From: QYOJ01 sp964616825
Lineage (GTDB): Bacteria; Bacteroidota; Bacteroidia; Bacteroidales; FEN-979
Assembly: GCA_964616825.1 (NCBI GenBank)
Contig: CAZTSX010000001.1
Span: 1-64,000, forward strand
Direction of reading: 5' to 3'
DNA length: 64,000 nt
The translations under genes and the position numbers were made by a program. Position 1 is the stretch's first letter. Every line of letters begins with the position of its first letter. The notes below the pieces were generated by a model, which was not told the origin of the DNA, ran no database searches, and worked only from the letters and a program-made list of their open reading frames with translations. This document shows positions 43,586-51,875 of the stretch, piece by piece.

Positions 43586-43685
43586 NNNNNNNNNNNNNNN
43601 NNNNNNNNNNNNNNNNNNNNNNNNNNNNNNNNNNNNNNNNNNNNNNNNNNNNNNNNNNNNNNNNNNNNNNNNNNNNNNNNNNNNN
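43586..43685. other. Scaffold gap of 100 N with identical 55-base flanks
   Basis: The 55 bases before the gap (43531-43585, end of rfbB) are repeated exactly after it (43686-43740). This is the mark of two contigs that overlap by a 55-base word and were joined with Ns, so the real gap is probably absent. Confidence 0.9.
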
Positions 43686-43775
43686 TGTCACTTCCGGCGA
43701 CTACCAGAAGTATTATGAGGAGCAGTACCTGAAAAGATAATATCTTTATCCTTTTTCTAAGGTTAAAGAAATACG

Positions 43776-44597
43776 ATGAACCTGATTGAAAGTATCCTGC
43801 AGGAATCGAATTGGTTGAATGTTCAGTTGTTTCACACTGATATTTTTTCTATTGATTTATGGACTGTGGTTCAATTCTGGATCGGATTTTCACTGATCAT
43901 CCTGTTGCATGCACTGAATATCCGGCGAGCATTATTATTTCTGATCCTGATATTGATTGCTTATGAGATCATAGAAATTCTGATCCTGCATGTTGTTTTT
44001 TCCACATTCATCACAGGAAGCATCAAAGACCAGCTTGCCGATATTGTAATTGGCATTGCCGGTGGAGTTCTCTCCGATTGGATATTGAGGTGGATCAGGA
44101 AGAACCAGCATAAACATAGTGGAATTATCAAAACCGGCCAGGCTATTTATATTGCCTTGACATACTCTTTTATCTGGGTCGGATTCTATGGGTATCATTA
44201 TAATTTTCCCGCGTTTAACAGTCCAGGGATAAACTTTAGCGCTCTGATCTTCTGGTTTACAGGATCATTCCTGATGCTTCAGGGATTTTTATGGTTCCGA
44301 CGGTGGGGAGTTCTTTTTGGGGTGCTCAGTGCCTGGGTCGGGTATCTTATTGTTCTTGTGGTAATAGAATATGTTTCCCATCATGGTATCGGGCTTCACG
44401 AAATAAGCAAACCAAATTCAACACCGATTGTAGGGGATGTAATTCATGGTTTACCCATCCTGCATACCTTCTACATGATTGCCCCGGGGTTCCTGATGCT
44501 GATGTTCACACTTTTTAATTGGATGTATTCGCTTGCTTTACGCACCACTTACCGCCACATCTTTATCCTTCCCGATCTTCGCGATCAATCCCTGTAA
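43776..44597 (+). CDS. Multi-pass membrane protein, function unknown
   Basis: A 273-residue protein with about seven hydrophobic segments (for example VVQFWIGFSLIILLHAL, ALLFLILILIAYEIIEILIL, IYIALTYSFIWVGFYGY, VLFGVLSAWVGYLIVLVVI). It contains SHHGIGLHEI, histidines near a membrane face. I recognise no family. It starts 35 bases after the duplicated rfbB tail and its last 60 bases overlap the end of the convergent fabD gene, so the C-terminus could be shorter in function than it reads. Confidence 0.7.
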   Translation: MNLIESILQESNWLNVQLFHTDIFSIDLWTVVQFWIGFSLIILLHALNIRRALLFLILILIAYEIIEILILHVVFSTFITGSIKDQLADIVIGIAGGVLSDWILRWIRKNQHKHSGIIKTGQAIYIALTYSFIWVGFYGYHYNFPAFNSPGINFSALIFWFTGSFLMLQGFLWFRRWGVLFGVLSAWVGYLIVLVVIEYVSHHGIGLHEISKPNSTPIVGDVIHGLPILHTFYMIAPGFLMLMFTLFNWMYSLALRTTYRHIFILPDLRDQSL

Positions 44598-45419
44598 CAC
44601 ACTTCCCGGGCCAACTTCGATAAAATTATTGCCGCCGTCAGCGATCATCTGCTGAACAAGCTGAGTCCATAATACCGGAGCAGTCAATTGGGCGATCAGG
44701 TTCTCCTTGATCACTTGAGGATCCTTTACACGCTTAGCTGTGGCGTTCTGATAAACAGGGCAGATCGGAGGATTAAACCAGGTGTTATGAATAGCCTGGG
44801 ATAACTCTACGCGGGCCGGCTCCATAAAGGGAGAGTGGAAAGCGCCTCCGACTTTCAGTGGCAGCGCTCTTCTGGCACCGGCAGCTTTGATCTGTTTGCA
44901 AGCGATGTCGATCCCTTTCAGGCTGCCGGAAATCACCAGTTGACCGGGACAGTTGAAATTCGCCGGAACAACGATCTCATCAATCGAAGCACAGATCTCT
45001 TTAACTTTATCATCGTCAATACCAATGATCGCAGCCATCGTAGACGACTCTTTTTCACAAGCTTTTTGCATGGCCTGAGCCCTGGCAGAAACAAGGTTTA
45101 GCCCGTCTTCAAAAGAGAGGGCTTTATTGGCGACCAGGGCGGAGAATTCACCCAGTGAATGTCCTGCCACCATATCAGGTTTGAAGTTGTTGCCTAACGT
45201 AGTGGCCAGGATGACCGAATGCAAAAAGATCGCCGGCTGAGTTACGTTTGTCTGTCGAAGGTCTTCATCGGTACCTGCAAACATCAGGTCGGTGATCCGG
45301 AATCCAAGGATCTCATTGGCTTTCTCAAACATATCCTTGGCTATTGCGGAATTCTCATAAAGATCCTTCCCCATACCAACAAATTGAGCTCCCTGTCCGG
45401 GAAATACGTATGCTTTCAT
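44538..45419 (-). CDS. fabD: Malonyl-CoA:ACP transacylase
   Basis: A 293-residue enzyme that moves malonyl from CoA to acyl carrier protein, the entry step of fatty-acid synthesis. Seen: YVFPGQGAQFVGMGKDLY, QPAIFLHSV, the active Ser S88 in AGHSLGEFSAL, and the second His in GGAFHSPFM. It lies downstream of the Bax-inhibitor gene and folE on the same strand, across a spacer filled by repeats. Confidence 0.96.
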   Translation of the reverse strand: MKAYVFPGQGAQFVGMGKDLYENSAIAKDMFEKANEILGFRITDLMFAGTDEDLRQTNVTQPAIFLHSVILATTLGNNFKPDMVAGHSLGEFSALVANKALSFEDGLNLVSARAQAMQKACEKESSTMAAIIGIDDDKVKEICASIDEIVVPANFNCPGQLVISGSLKGIDIACKQIKAAGARRALPLKVGGAFHSPFMEPARVELSQAIHNTWFNPPICPVYQNATAKRVKDPQVIKENLIAQLTAPVLWTQLVQQMIADGGNNFIEVGPGSVLQGLIAKIGKDKDVAVSGA

Positions 45420-45421
45420 TA

Positions 45422-45453
45422 TAAAGGTATTAAGGTCATTAGAGTCATTAAGG
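45422..45453. repeat. 9-base tandem array upstream of fabD
   Basis: TAAAGGTAT, TAAGGTCAT, TAGAGTCAT, then a partial TAAGG. It starts three bases before the fabD start (minus strand) and is followed by the 7-base array. Confidence 0.6.
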
Positions 45454-45460
45454 AAAAAAA

Positions 45461-45502
45461 ATCGTAAATCGTAAATCGTAAATCGAAAATCGTAAATCGA
45501 AA
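45461..45502. repeat. ATCGTAA heptamer array between the BI-1 gene and fabD
   Basis: Six units: ATCGTAA three times, ATCGAAA, ATCGTAA, ATCGAAA. It begins six bases after the BI-1 stop (minus strand). Same family as 41446-41473. Confidence 0.9.
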
Positions 45503-45508
45503 ATGTAG

Positions 45509-46246
45509 TTACCGTCTGGCACCAAGTAATCTCAGCAGGAACAAGAAGAGGTTAATGAAGTCCAGGTACAGTGTAAGCGCTCCCATGATAGCGAGCTTTC
45601 GTGTGTTTGCTGCATCCATTTGCTGGCTGCCGATCCGTTTCAGTTTCTGCACATCGTAGGCTGTTAATCCGGTAAAGACCAGCACCCCGATCACACTAAT
45701 AATGTATTCCAGTGTGCTGGATCGCAGGAAGAAATTGGCCACCATCGCGATGATGATCCCGATGAGTCCCATAAACATGATCGAACCGAATTTGGTCAGA
45801 TCTGTTTTGGTTGTATATCCTGTGACAGCCATGATTCCGAACATGCCGGCAGTGATTGCAAACGTCTTGTAAACCGACGCAGCCGTATAGACAATCAAAA
45901 TAAAACTCAAGCTCATGCCTATCAGCACGGAGAAAGCCAGAAATAAAAGTGTCATGATGGCAGGGGAGAGTTTTTGATACCCGAAAGACATCAGTAACAC
46001 AAACCCTAGCGGAGTAAGCATAACAAACCAGCCAAGCCCCGACATCTGTCCGGTTTCGAAATTAAAAAGTGAACCGATCAAAGCCTGATCGGAAGCAAAC
46101 CAGTAAGCGGTAATAGCTGTAATGACCATGGCAAAGGTCATCCAAAGAAAAACATTGGCCATAAACGTTTTGGCCATCGCACTTGCTGCAGGCACCTGGG
46201 CTTTATCCCCTGTTGTAAAATATTCTTGATTATGTTGTTCTATCAT
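45509..46246 (-). CDS. Bax inhibitor-1/YccA family membrane protein
   Basis: A 245-residue protein with seven hydrophobic helices. Seen: FMANVFLWMTFAMVITAITA, the family core (VYTAASVYKTFAITAGMFG, LTAYDVQKLKRIG) and LGALTLYLDFINLFLFLLRL near the end. Known: bacterial members include calcium-leak channels and YccA, which interacts with FtsH; the function here is not set. An AGGAGA ribosome site precedes the ATG. Between folE and fabD on the same strand. Confidence 0.93.
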   Translation of the reverse strand: MIEQHNQEYFTTGDKAQVPAASAMAKTFMANVFLWMTFAMVITAITAYWFASDQALIGSLFNFETGQMSGLGWFVMLTPLGFVLLMSFGYQKLSPAIMTLLFLAFSVLIGMSLSFILIVYTAASVYKTFAITAGMFGIMAVTGYTTKTDLTKFGSIMFMGLIGIIIAMVANFFLRSSTLEYIISVIGVLVFTGLTAYDVQKLKRIGSQQMDAANTRKLAIMGALTLYLDFINLFLFLLRLLGARR

Positions 46247-46292
46247 TTTAGTATCTCCTATTCAATTATTCTCCTGTTTCTATTTCTTACGT

Positions 46293-46313
46293 TTCACGAT
46301 TCACGATTCACGA
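46293..46313. repeat. TTCACGA heptamer array at the folE stop
   Basis: Three perfect TTCACGA units ending exactly one base before the folE stop codon (46314-46316, minus). On the minus strand the word is TCGTGAA, one base away from a rotation of ATCGTAA. Confidence 0.8.
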
Positions 46314-46922
46314 TTAATGCAGCTTCGTACTGATCAGATGCAAAAACTCCTGCCTGGTTTTGTCACGTTCAAAAGCGCCGACAAAATCGGATGTCGTTGT
46401 AACAGAGTTTTGCTTCTGAATACCGCGCATGGCCATACACAAATGTTGTGCCTCGATCACGACAGCCACTCCAAGCGGTTGTAATGTCTTGTTGATAGCC
46501 TCTTTGATCTGTGTTGTAAGGCGTTCTTGTACCTGTAACCTGCGAGCATAGATCTCGACCACACGGGCAATTTTGCTGAGTCCGGTAATATATTTATCAG
46601 GGATGTATGCTACATGAGCTTTCCCAATGAAAGGGATCATATGATGCTCGCAAAGGGAGTAGATCTCGATATCTTTGACAATCACCATCTCCCTGTAGTC
46701 TTCCCTGAATCTGGCGGAAGAGAGGATCTCTTCGGGATCGAGGTTATAACCCTGGTTCATAAACAATATCGCTTTGGCAATCCGTCCTGGTGTTTGTACA
46801 AGCCCTTCACGGTCAGGATTTTCCCCGATGAGTTGCAGGATCTCTTTATAGTGATAACCCAGCTTCTCAATCCGGTCCTGATCAAAGTCTTCTGTCTTCT
46901 CGTATGTCAGTTTTTTTTCCAA
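46314..46922 (-). CDS. folE: GTP cyclohydrolase I
   Basis: A 202-residue enzyme turning GTP into dihydroneopterin triphosphate, the start of folate and, through QueD, queuosine synthesis. Seen: zinc ligands C91 and H94 (SLCEHHMIPF) and C162 (HLCMAMRG), TPGRIAKA, and GLSKIARVVEIYARRLQVQE. A -7 box lies at 47004-47011. The type IB enzyme is excluded by these motifs. Confidence 0.97.
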   Translation of the reverse strand: MEKKLTYEKTEDFDQDRIEKLGYHYKEILQLIGENPDREGLVQTPGRIAKAILFMNQGYNLDPEEILSSARFREDYREMVIVKDIEIYSLCEHHMIPFIGKAHVAYIPDKYITGLSKIARVVEIYARRLQVQERLTTQIKEAINKTLQPLGVAVVIEAQHLCMAMRGIQKQNSVTTTSDFVGAFERDKTRQEFLHLISTKLH

Positions 46923-47003
46923 GGTTTCTGATTTTTCTACGTTATACTCAAAATATTCTACTGGATTAGTGTCGATCTATTCCGCCAGCAGTACGCTTGT
47001 AAG

Positions 47004-47011
47004 CAAAATTA
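47004..47011 (-). promoter_or_regulatory. -7 box of folE (TAATTTTG)
   Basis: Exact TAnnTTTG on the minus strand, next to the stop of the DUF4421 gene and 81 bases before the folE ATG. Confidence 0.4.
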
Positions 47012-48046
47012 CTACTTTTTTTTGTTCCACCTTTTAAAGGCATTGAAGCGGGTTCCTACCCAGAAACGGATCTGTGTCAGGTGGTAGTGGAAATCATTTT
47101 GCACACGATGACCGGGTTGAAGATAAAAAAGTGTTGAGAGATAACTCGCCCCGATAAACCATTTATCGGAATTAAATCCAAGAGCAACCCGAATGCTGCC
47201 CGGGAAGGAAAAACCGTTTACCATATATGTGCTATCGGTGGTGTTGTAATTGTAATAACTCCAATTCACTTCCATCATAGCAGCAGCGGTGACGTAAAAA
47301 TTTTTCAGAAATACAAGTGTGTAGGTATATCCGGGTCCAAGCCCAAGGGTGTAAAAATTGCCGGATAGAATATTCTCCCTGCTGTGACTGTAAATATCCA
47401 ATACCGGACCTGGAATGATCCCAGTGTCGCTTTTGACATAATAATACCTGAAAACCGGTTTTATAACCAAACTTCCTGCACTCTTCTTCTGTCGTTCGTT
47501 TTGTGTAAATGAAGCCCGGATCGAAAATCTCGAATAGTTATAAATATAAGTTGCATCAACGCCGAAAGAGATTAACTCCATCCCCGGAATTCGATAAGTC
47601 TCCTTCAGGTCATTGGATCTGTAATTCATATAAAATCCTTTGTAATATTGCAAATACCCTTCAATAGCAGCAAACTTCCCGTATGCATTGACACGAAAAT
47701 CCCATACTGTGGTCGATCCATAGGTATCCGGATCTTTTCGGAACACCTTGTTACCCAATGAAAGCCCAAGGCCAAACCACCTGTAGAATCCTGCCACACC
47801 AAACCGGCCTGTTTCATTCGGTTGATATGACATGGATGCATCCCGGATAGGGAATACGGTAAGTCTTGTGGTTTGTGCGAGCAGATAGAAACGTGTTGTC
47901 AGAAGATGCTTGTAATTCGCGATATATGAAGTGTCAGTTTCAGGAAGGAAGTAATCAGATTCGTTTTGAGCGGAAATAGTTCCGATCTGCAACATACCAC
48001 AGATGATTGCCGGTAGGATCAATAAGTTTCTCCGCAGAGCAGCCAT
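47012..48046 (-). CDS. DUF4421-family outer-membrane protein
   Basis: A 344-residue protein with a signal peptide (LLILPAIICGMLQIGTISAQ) and a DUF4421-like barrel (NETGRFGVAGFYRWFGLGLS, FYTLGLGPGYTYTLVF, RFWVGTRFNAFKRWNKKK). Function unknown. Its ATG directly follows the stop of the small membrane protein upstream, so it belongs to the porW-bactofilin-atpZ string. In many relatives the ATP synthase a subunit would be expected near this place instead. Confidence 0.8.
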   Translation of the reverse strand: MAALRRNLLILPAIICGMLQIGTISAQNESDYFLPETDTSYIANYKHLLTTRFYLLAQTTRLTVFPIRDASMSYQPNETGRFGVAGFYRWFGLGLSLGNKVFRKDPDTYGSTTVWDFRVNAYGKFAAIEGYLQYYKGFYMNYRSNDLKETYRIPGMELISFGVDATYIYNYSRFSIRASFTQNERQKKSAGSLVIKPVFRYYYVKSDTGIIPGPVLDIYSHSRENILSGNFYTLGLGPGYTYTLVFLKNFYVTAAAMMEVNWSYYNYNTTDSTYMVNGFSFPGSIRVALGFNSDKWFIGASYLSTLFYLQPGHRVQNDFHYHLTQIRFWVGTRFNAFKRWNKKK

Positions 48047-48457
48047 CTATGTTTGATTTGGTGGGGATTTATTTACATAGGATTTTGAATACCTGACAAG
48101 GGATACTGTTTCAAATACGGTATAGCACAGATAGAAGATAAAGAAGTTGATAGCAAAGGGAATCGCATCAAAAGTGAAAAAGAGAATGTAGAGGACCATT
48201 ACCGAGAGGTACCAAAGCAGTTTTATTGCGGTAGCGGCCATGAACCTGTTGACAAACTTGCTGAATCTCCGGTGAAGGGATCTCAGCATGAAATGATAGG
48301 AGATTAGTGTTGTTGCAATATAAAAAGGAAAAAGAAATGGGAGAACGGGGCTAAAAAAGGATTCCGGAAGAAGATAACTCAATCCGATACAGATAACTAC
48401 AATAACCAACGAAAAGATCAACAAATTTCTGAGAAATGCAATATAGGGTGTTTTCAT
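48047..48457 (-). CDS. Small membrane protein, possible AtpI/R-like
   Basis: A 136-residue protein with four hydrophobic helices (NLLIFSLVIVVICIGLSYLL, FLFPFYIATTLISYHFML, LLWYLSVMVLYILFFTF, FAINFFIFYLCYTVFE). By position after atpZ it matches the small membrane protein that precedes atpB in Bacteroidota ATP synthase operons. I cannot confirm this from residues. Three bases separate it from the atpZ stop. Confidence 0.65.
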   Translation of the reverse strand: MKTPYIAFLRNLLIFSLVIVVICIGLSYLLPESFFSPVLPFLFPFYIATTLISYHFMLRSLHRRFSKFVNRFMAATAIKLLWYLSVMVLYILFFTFDAIPFAINFFIFYLCYTVFETVSLVRYSKSYVNKSPPNQT

Positions 48458-48460
48458 GAT

Positions 48461-48679
48461 TTATCTCTTTTTCCTGAGGAGATCTTTGGTGACAATATAG
48501 ATTGCCAAAAATACGGATAAAACTGAGAGGATAACAATCAGAACAGGTTGGGTGTTAAGCCAACGATCCAGTTGATAACCACCAAAGACCCCCAGCAGGA
48601 TGATTACAAGCATCTGGACGGCAATGCTGGAATAACGGGCATAGTTGTTAAGGCTTCTCTTCGGGTCTGATATTTTCAA
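48461..48679 (-). CDS. AtpZ/AtpI-family protein
   Basis: A 72-residue protein with two membrane helices (MLVIILLGVFGGYQLD; VLIVILSVLSVFLAIYIVT) and the family opening SLNNYARYSSIAVQM. Known: AtpZ/AtpI help assemble the ATP synthase c-ring or carry Mg2+/Ca2+. The chosen start is TTG 48679 (LKISDPKRSLNNYA), inside the end of the bactofilin gene (32-base overlap). An ATG further upstream would only add bactofilin-antiphase sequence. No atpB or atpE follows in this window. Confidence 0.8.
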   Translation of the reverse strand: MKISDPKRSLNNYARYSSIAVQMLVIILLGVFGGYQLDRWLNTQPVLIVILSVLSVFLAIYIVTKDLLRKKR

Positions 48680-49049
48680 TGGTCTCGATTGGCTTATTAT
48701 CTCTTGCAAGACCTTCCATCTGGCAGGAGCCTGAAAACGTTGCACCCGGTTCAATAGCCAGCTTGTTAGTAACAATTTCACCGGAGAATTGAGCTGTCTC
48801 TTTCAACGTAAGCAGTTGGGCAACTTTTACCTTTGCTTTTATCTTCCCTGAAAGATCTGCATTCTGGCAGATAATTTCTCCATCAATAATACCCGAAGTA
48901 CCGACCACAATTTTCCCTTTGCAATCGATCTTGCCAACAAGTTTACCGTCAATTCTGAAATCCCCTTTCAGCGTGAGATCTCCTTTTAGTGTTGTTCCAC
49001 TCCCTAACAGGTTGATAGAAGGTATCTCGGTTTCTTTAAGTTTAGCCAT
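48648..49049 (-). CDS. Bactofilin (polymer-forming cytoskeletal protein)
   Basis: A 133-residue protein with a right-handed beta-helix core (LKGDLTLKGDFRIDGKLVGK, GKIVVGTSGIIDGEI, KVAQLLTLKETAQFSGEI) flanked by short polar ends. Known: bactofilins polymerise without nucleotide and scaffold cell-shape or envelope enzymes; the M23 peptidase at 51876 is a type often associated with them. Lies 59 bases downstream of porW and overlaps atpZ. Confidence 0.93.
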   Translation of the reverse strand: MAKLKETEIPSINLLGSGTTLKGDLTLKGDFRIDGKLVGKIDCKGKIVVGTSGIIDGEIICQNADLSGKIKAKVKVAQLLTLKETAQFSGEIVTNKLAIEPGATFSGSCQMEGLARDNKPIETIENIRPEEKP

Positions 49050-49053
49050 GATG

Positions 49054-49074
49054 TAGAATTAAGAATTATGAATC
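49054..49074. repeat. AAGAATT-type heptamers upstream of bactofilin
   Basis: TAGAATT, AAGAATT, ATGAATC, a degenerate three-unit array starting five bases before the bactofilin ATG (minus strand). Confidence 0.45.
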
Positions 49075-49108
49075 TGATATGACAAAATTACAAAAATAAC
49101 AGAGAACT

Positions 49109-51778
49109 TTATTCAGATTGTCCTGTGTTATAGTTCTTTTCAAAGAAACGGTTGTAAATATTGGTATCTTTGTTTTTGTAAAATACCGGATAATTCTCCA
49201 CGGATATTACGAAATCTGCATAATTTCCAACGTTTTCCAGCTTATTGTAAACATATTCGCTCTTTCTGATCTGGAGGTAGTAATCGAGCGCTTTCCTGGC
49301 ATCATAAAAGTTATTTACCGTAATCATTTCCCGTCCCTGATCCAAAACAATGCTGTTTACCTGAAGTTCATCCAGTCTGAAATATTTGGAATTGAAATCA
49401 GCTATTTTCACCTTCGTAGCATTCACGTCGATTCTGTGACTGTTTACAATTAGAATAAAAAAGTGAATTGAACCCGGATAGTAGGAGTAAAGCCTGGCGC
49501 TGGGATCTTCGGGCTCTTCAGGATTAGATGCGATAAGATTACCTTGTGCATTTCGTTGCTTGCTAAGGTATTCGAGGATGTTTATTGCCAGTGGCTGAAC
49601 CACATGTGTCGGATACTTAACCACAATTCCCTGAAGTGCAACTACAAGTGAGTCAACAACTTCCACCTTCCCCAAAGCCATAGCTCGAAGGTATTCAAAT
49701 CGTGGGATCAGGCTGGTATCGCCCGGATATTCATTGATGGCTTCATCGTAATTATGCAATACCATATAGTATTGCTGATTGGTGAAAGCAACATATGTGT
49801 CCTCATACAACTTTGCCGCTTTCGATTCGTTTTCCTGGATCTCTTTGTAATAATCGGGATTGATGAGTAATTTGGCATAATCCGTCTCTGCAAACTGATT
49901 CAGTATCAGATTTCGGTAGTAGTCGCTTTTAGGCTGGTTGTTGAGGTCTCCGTATAGAATATAGAGTTCATAATAGGTTGGAACCTCGTGTTTATTGGTC
50001 GGAAAGCGATTGAGCAGTGTCTCAAACGACTCTATCGAATTCCCATAATCTTTCAATCCTTCGATATAGATGAAACCGGCATTGTAATATGCATCAATGA
50101 TCAGGCCGTTGGAAGAATCAATCTTCGCCTGAGTCAGGGGAAGGTCGGCGAGGTAAAATTCACGCTTTTTTGGGTTGGAAATCGGTTCAATTTGCCTCCT
50201 CCCAGTGGTATCACCCGGAATCATCGTTGTATCGCCCTCACTCATATTATCGAAAGAGATGATGTTTTTATCACTGAGGAACCAGAGGTCCTCCAGCTTA
50301 CGTTTGCCCCATTTTTTGGCAAATGCAGAGAATCCATTTGACATTGCGGTCGGGTTGTAAAAATACCAGTTTCCACTACGAGGACCTGTCACGGATGACA
50401 TCTCCATGTCAGGGTTGTCAAAAAGGCTTTGATTCTCCTGTCTCTCCATCTCCTCTATTTTCCGTTTCTGCTCTTCGAGTACGAGTTTTTTGATCATTTC
50501 ATCAATGATCCTGTTGCGTTCATCCTCCGGCAATGCAGCCATCATCTGCAGACTGTCTTGCAGCTGGATGATTTGTAAATTAATAACCAGGTCGGTAAGT
50601 GTGGCTGTTTTCCGTTTGATCGCTTTGTAATTCGGGAAAGTAGAAGGAAGAAACTGCATGGTGGAGTCGAAATAGGCCTGGGCAAGTGGATAGTCGGGCA
50701 TGATAAAATAGATGTTGGCAAGGGCAAGTGCGGAGATCGCTTTCTGGTAATTATTCCCCCGGCTTGATGTAACTGACTGAGCGAGGTACCCGATTCCTGA
50801 GATTGTATCGTGGTCTTTTAATGAAACCTGTGCCAGGGCATAGTAGATCTGATCAAGGTGCTCTTTGTTCTTATCATCTTTCAGCATTCTCATGAGTTTC
50901 TTCACGATGAACTCTTTATCTCCTGTTTGAGTATCATAACACTGAGCCATATTGATCTTAGCGTTAAACTCCATTTCGAAAGAGGCATTTCGCTTGATCA
51001 CCGATTTAAACTTTTCCAACGCAAGGGCATGATCTCCATTCCGTTGGTAGATTTGACCCAGGATAAAAAGGCATCTGGTTTTGAGGGTATGACCAGGATT
51101 CAAAATTATGCCGCGTTTCAGGAAGGGAATGGCTGCATCATATTTCTGTTGAAGGATATAGAACTGAGCATAAGCCAGGTTGATAGGCCCTTCAAATTTC
51201 TCAGGGGCCTCTCCTGTCAGAATCTTGTTGAGGAGCATGTCAAGCATTGGCTCGGCACGTTTGAAATCTTTCATCTGCACATTCGTCATGCCGAGCCATA
51301 GCATCGCCTCATATTTGATCTCGTTTTTGTTATAGGTCTTAATGACAAACTGGAATGTTCGACGTGCCATCCCATAATCCTGTTTGTAGTAATAGGATTT
51401 GCCGATTAGCAGGTAGGCGTCATCAATCCATTTAACATACTCCTTGCTGTTGAATACCATGGAGTGCTTCTGGATTGTTTTAGAGGCTTTGGTAATTCCG
51501 ATGTCGGAGTATTGACTGATCGTAGCGGTGTTGGCTTTGTCACCATAGTTATATACCGGGAGGACTAATGAGTAGTTGTCAACAATGGTACCCTGGTACT
51601 CCTTAACTCCCTGACGAAGCTGATCCATACCATTCCAGTATACATTGTAATGAGAAGTCAGGTTGTGGTATATCCTCCGGGTGAAGGTATTCTTCTTTGT
51701 AGAGCAGCTACTCATAATAAGTAGGCTGATCAAAAGGAAAGCAAGCGATCCCGACAGGTATAAATTCTTCAGACTCAC
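49109..51778 (-). CDS. porW: Type IX secretion lipoprotein PorW/SprE
   Basis: An 889-residue TPR-rich lipoprotein needed for T9SS function and gliding in relatives. Seen: lipobox LIMSSC (Cys 25), the family opening FTRRIYHNLTSHYNVYWNGM, TPR-like helices (about 120-360: YYKQDYGMARRTFQFVIKTY, ALEKFKSVIKRNASFEMEFN), a charged coiled-coil region (about 410-450) and a second TPR region (ALDYYLQIRKSEYVYNKL near the end). Start is GTG 51778; the -7 box at 51815-51822 supports it. PorW links outer-membrane T9SS parts to the PorK/N ring in current models. Confidence 0.9.
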   Translation of the reverse strand: MSLKNLYLSGSLAFLLISLLIMSSCSTKKNTFTRRIYHNLTSHYNVYWNGMDQLRQGVKEYQGTIVDNYSLVLPVYNYGDKANTATISQYSDIGITKASKTIQKHSMVFNSKEYVKWIDDAYLLIGKSYYYKQDYGMARRTFQFVIKTYNKNEIKYEAMLWLGMTNVQMKDFKRAEPMLDMLLNKILTGEAPEKFEGPINLAYAQFYILQQKYDAAIPFLKRGIILNPGHTLKTRCLFILGQIYQRNGDHALALEKFKSVIKRNASFEMEFNAKINMAQCYDTQTGDKEFIVKKLMRMLKDDKNKEHLDQIYYALAQVSLKDHDTISGIGYLAQSVTSSRGNNYQKAISALALANIYFIMPDYPLAQAYFDSTMQFLPSTFPNYKAIKRKTATLTDLVINLQIIQLQDSLQMMAALPEDERNRIIDEMIKKLVLEEQKRKIEEMERQENQSLFDNPDMEMSSVTGPRSGNWYFYNPTAMSNGFSAFAKKWGKRKLEDLWFLSDKNIISFDNMSEGDTTMIPGDTTGRRQIEPISNPKKREFYLADLPLTQAKIDSSNGLIIDAYYNAGFIYIEGLKDYGNSIESFETLLNRFPTNKHEVPTYYELYILYGDLNNQPKSDYYRNLILNQFAETDYAKLLINPDYYKEIQENESKAAKLYEDTYVAFTNQQYYMVLHNYDEAINEYPGDTSLIPRFEYLRAMALGKVEVVDSLVVALQGIVVKYPTHVVQPLAINILEYLSKQRNAQGNLIASNPEEPEDPSARLYSYYPGSIHFFILIVNSHRIDVNATKVKIADFNSKYFRLDELQVNSIVLDQGREMITVNNFYDARKALDYYLQIRKSEYVYNKLENVGNYADFVISVENYPVFYKNKDTNIYNRFFEKNYNTGQSE

Positions 51779-51814
51779 TATTTGTATGATGTAAGGATAT
51801 TAACTAATATTTCG

Positions 51815-51822
51815 CAAAAATA
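51815..51822 (-). promoter_or_regulatory. -7 box of the porW operon (TATTTTTG)
   Basis: Exact TAnnTTTG on the minus strand, 36 bases before the GTG start. Confidence 0.55.
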
Positions 51823-51875
51823 TTATATTTTACGATATTTGCAGCCCAAAACTTGGATCAGCCTCCTCCCCAGAT

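Noticed and set aside
43686..43740. Second partial copy of rfbB as a gene duplication
   Set aside because: An exact 55-base identity bordering an N gap is better explained by unmerged contig ends.
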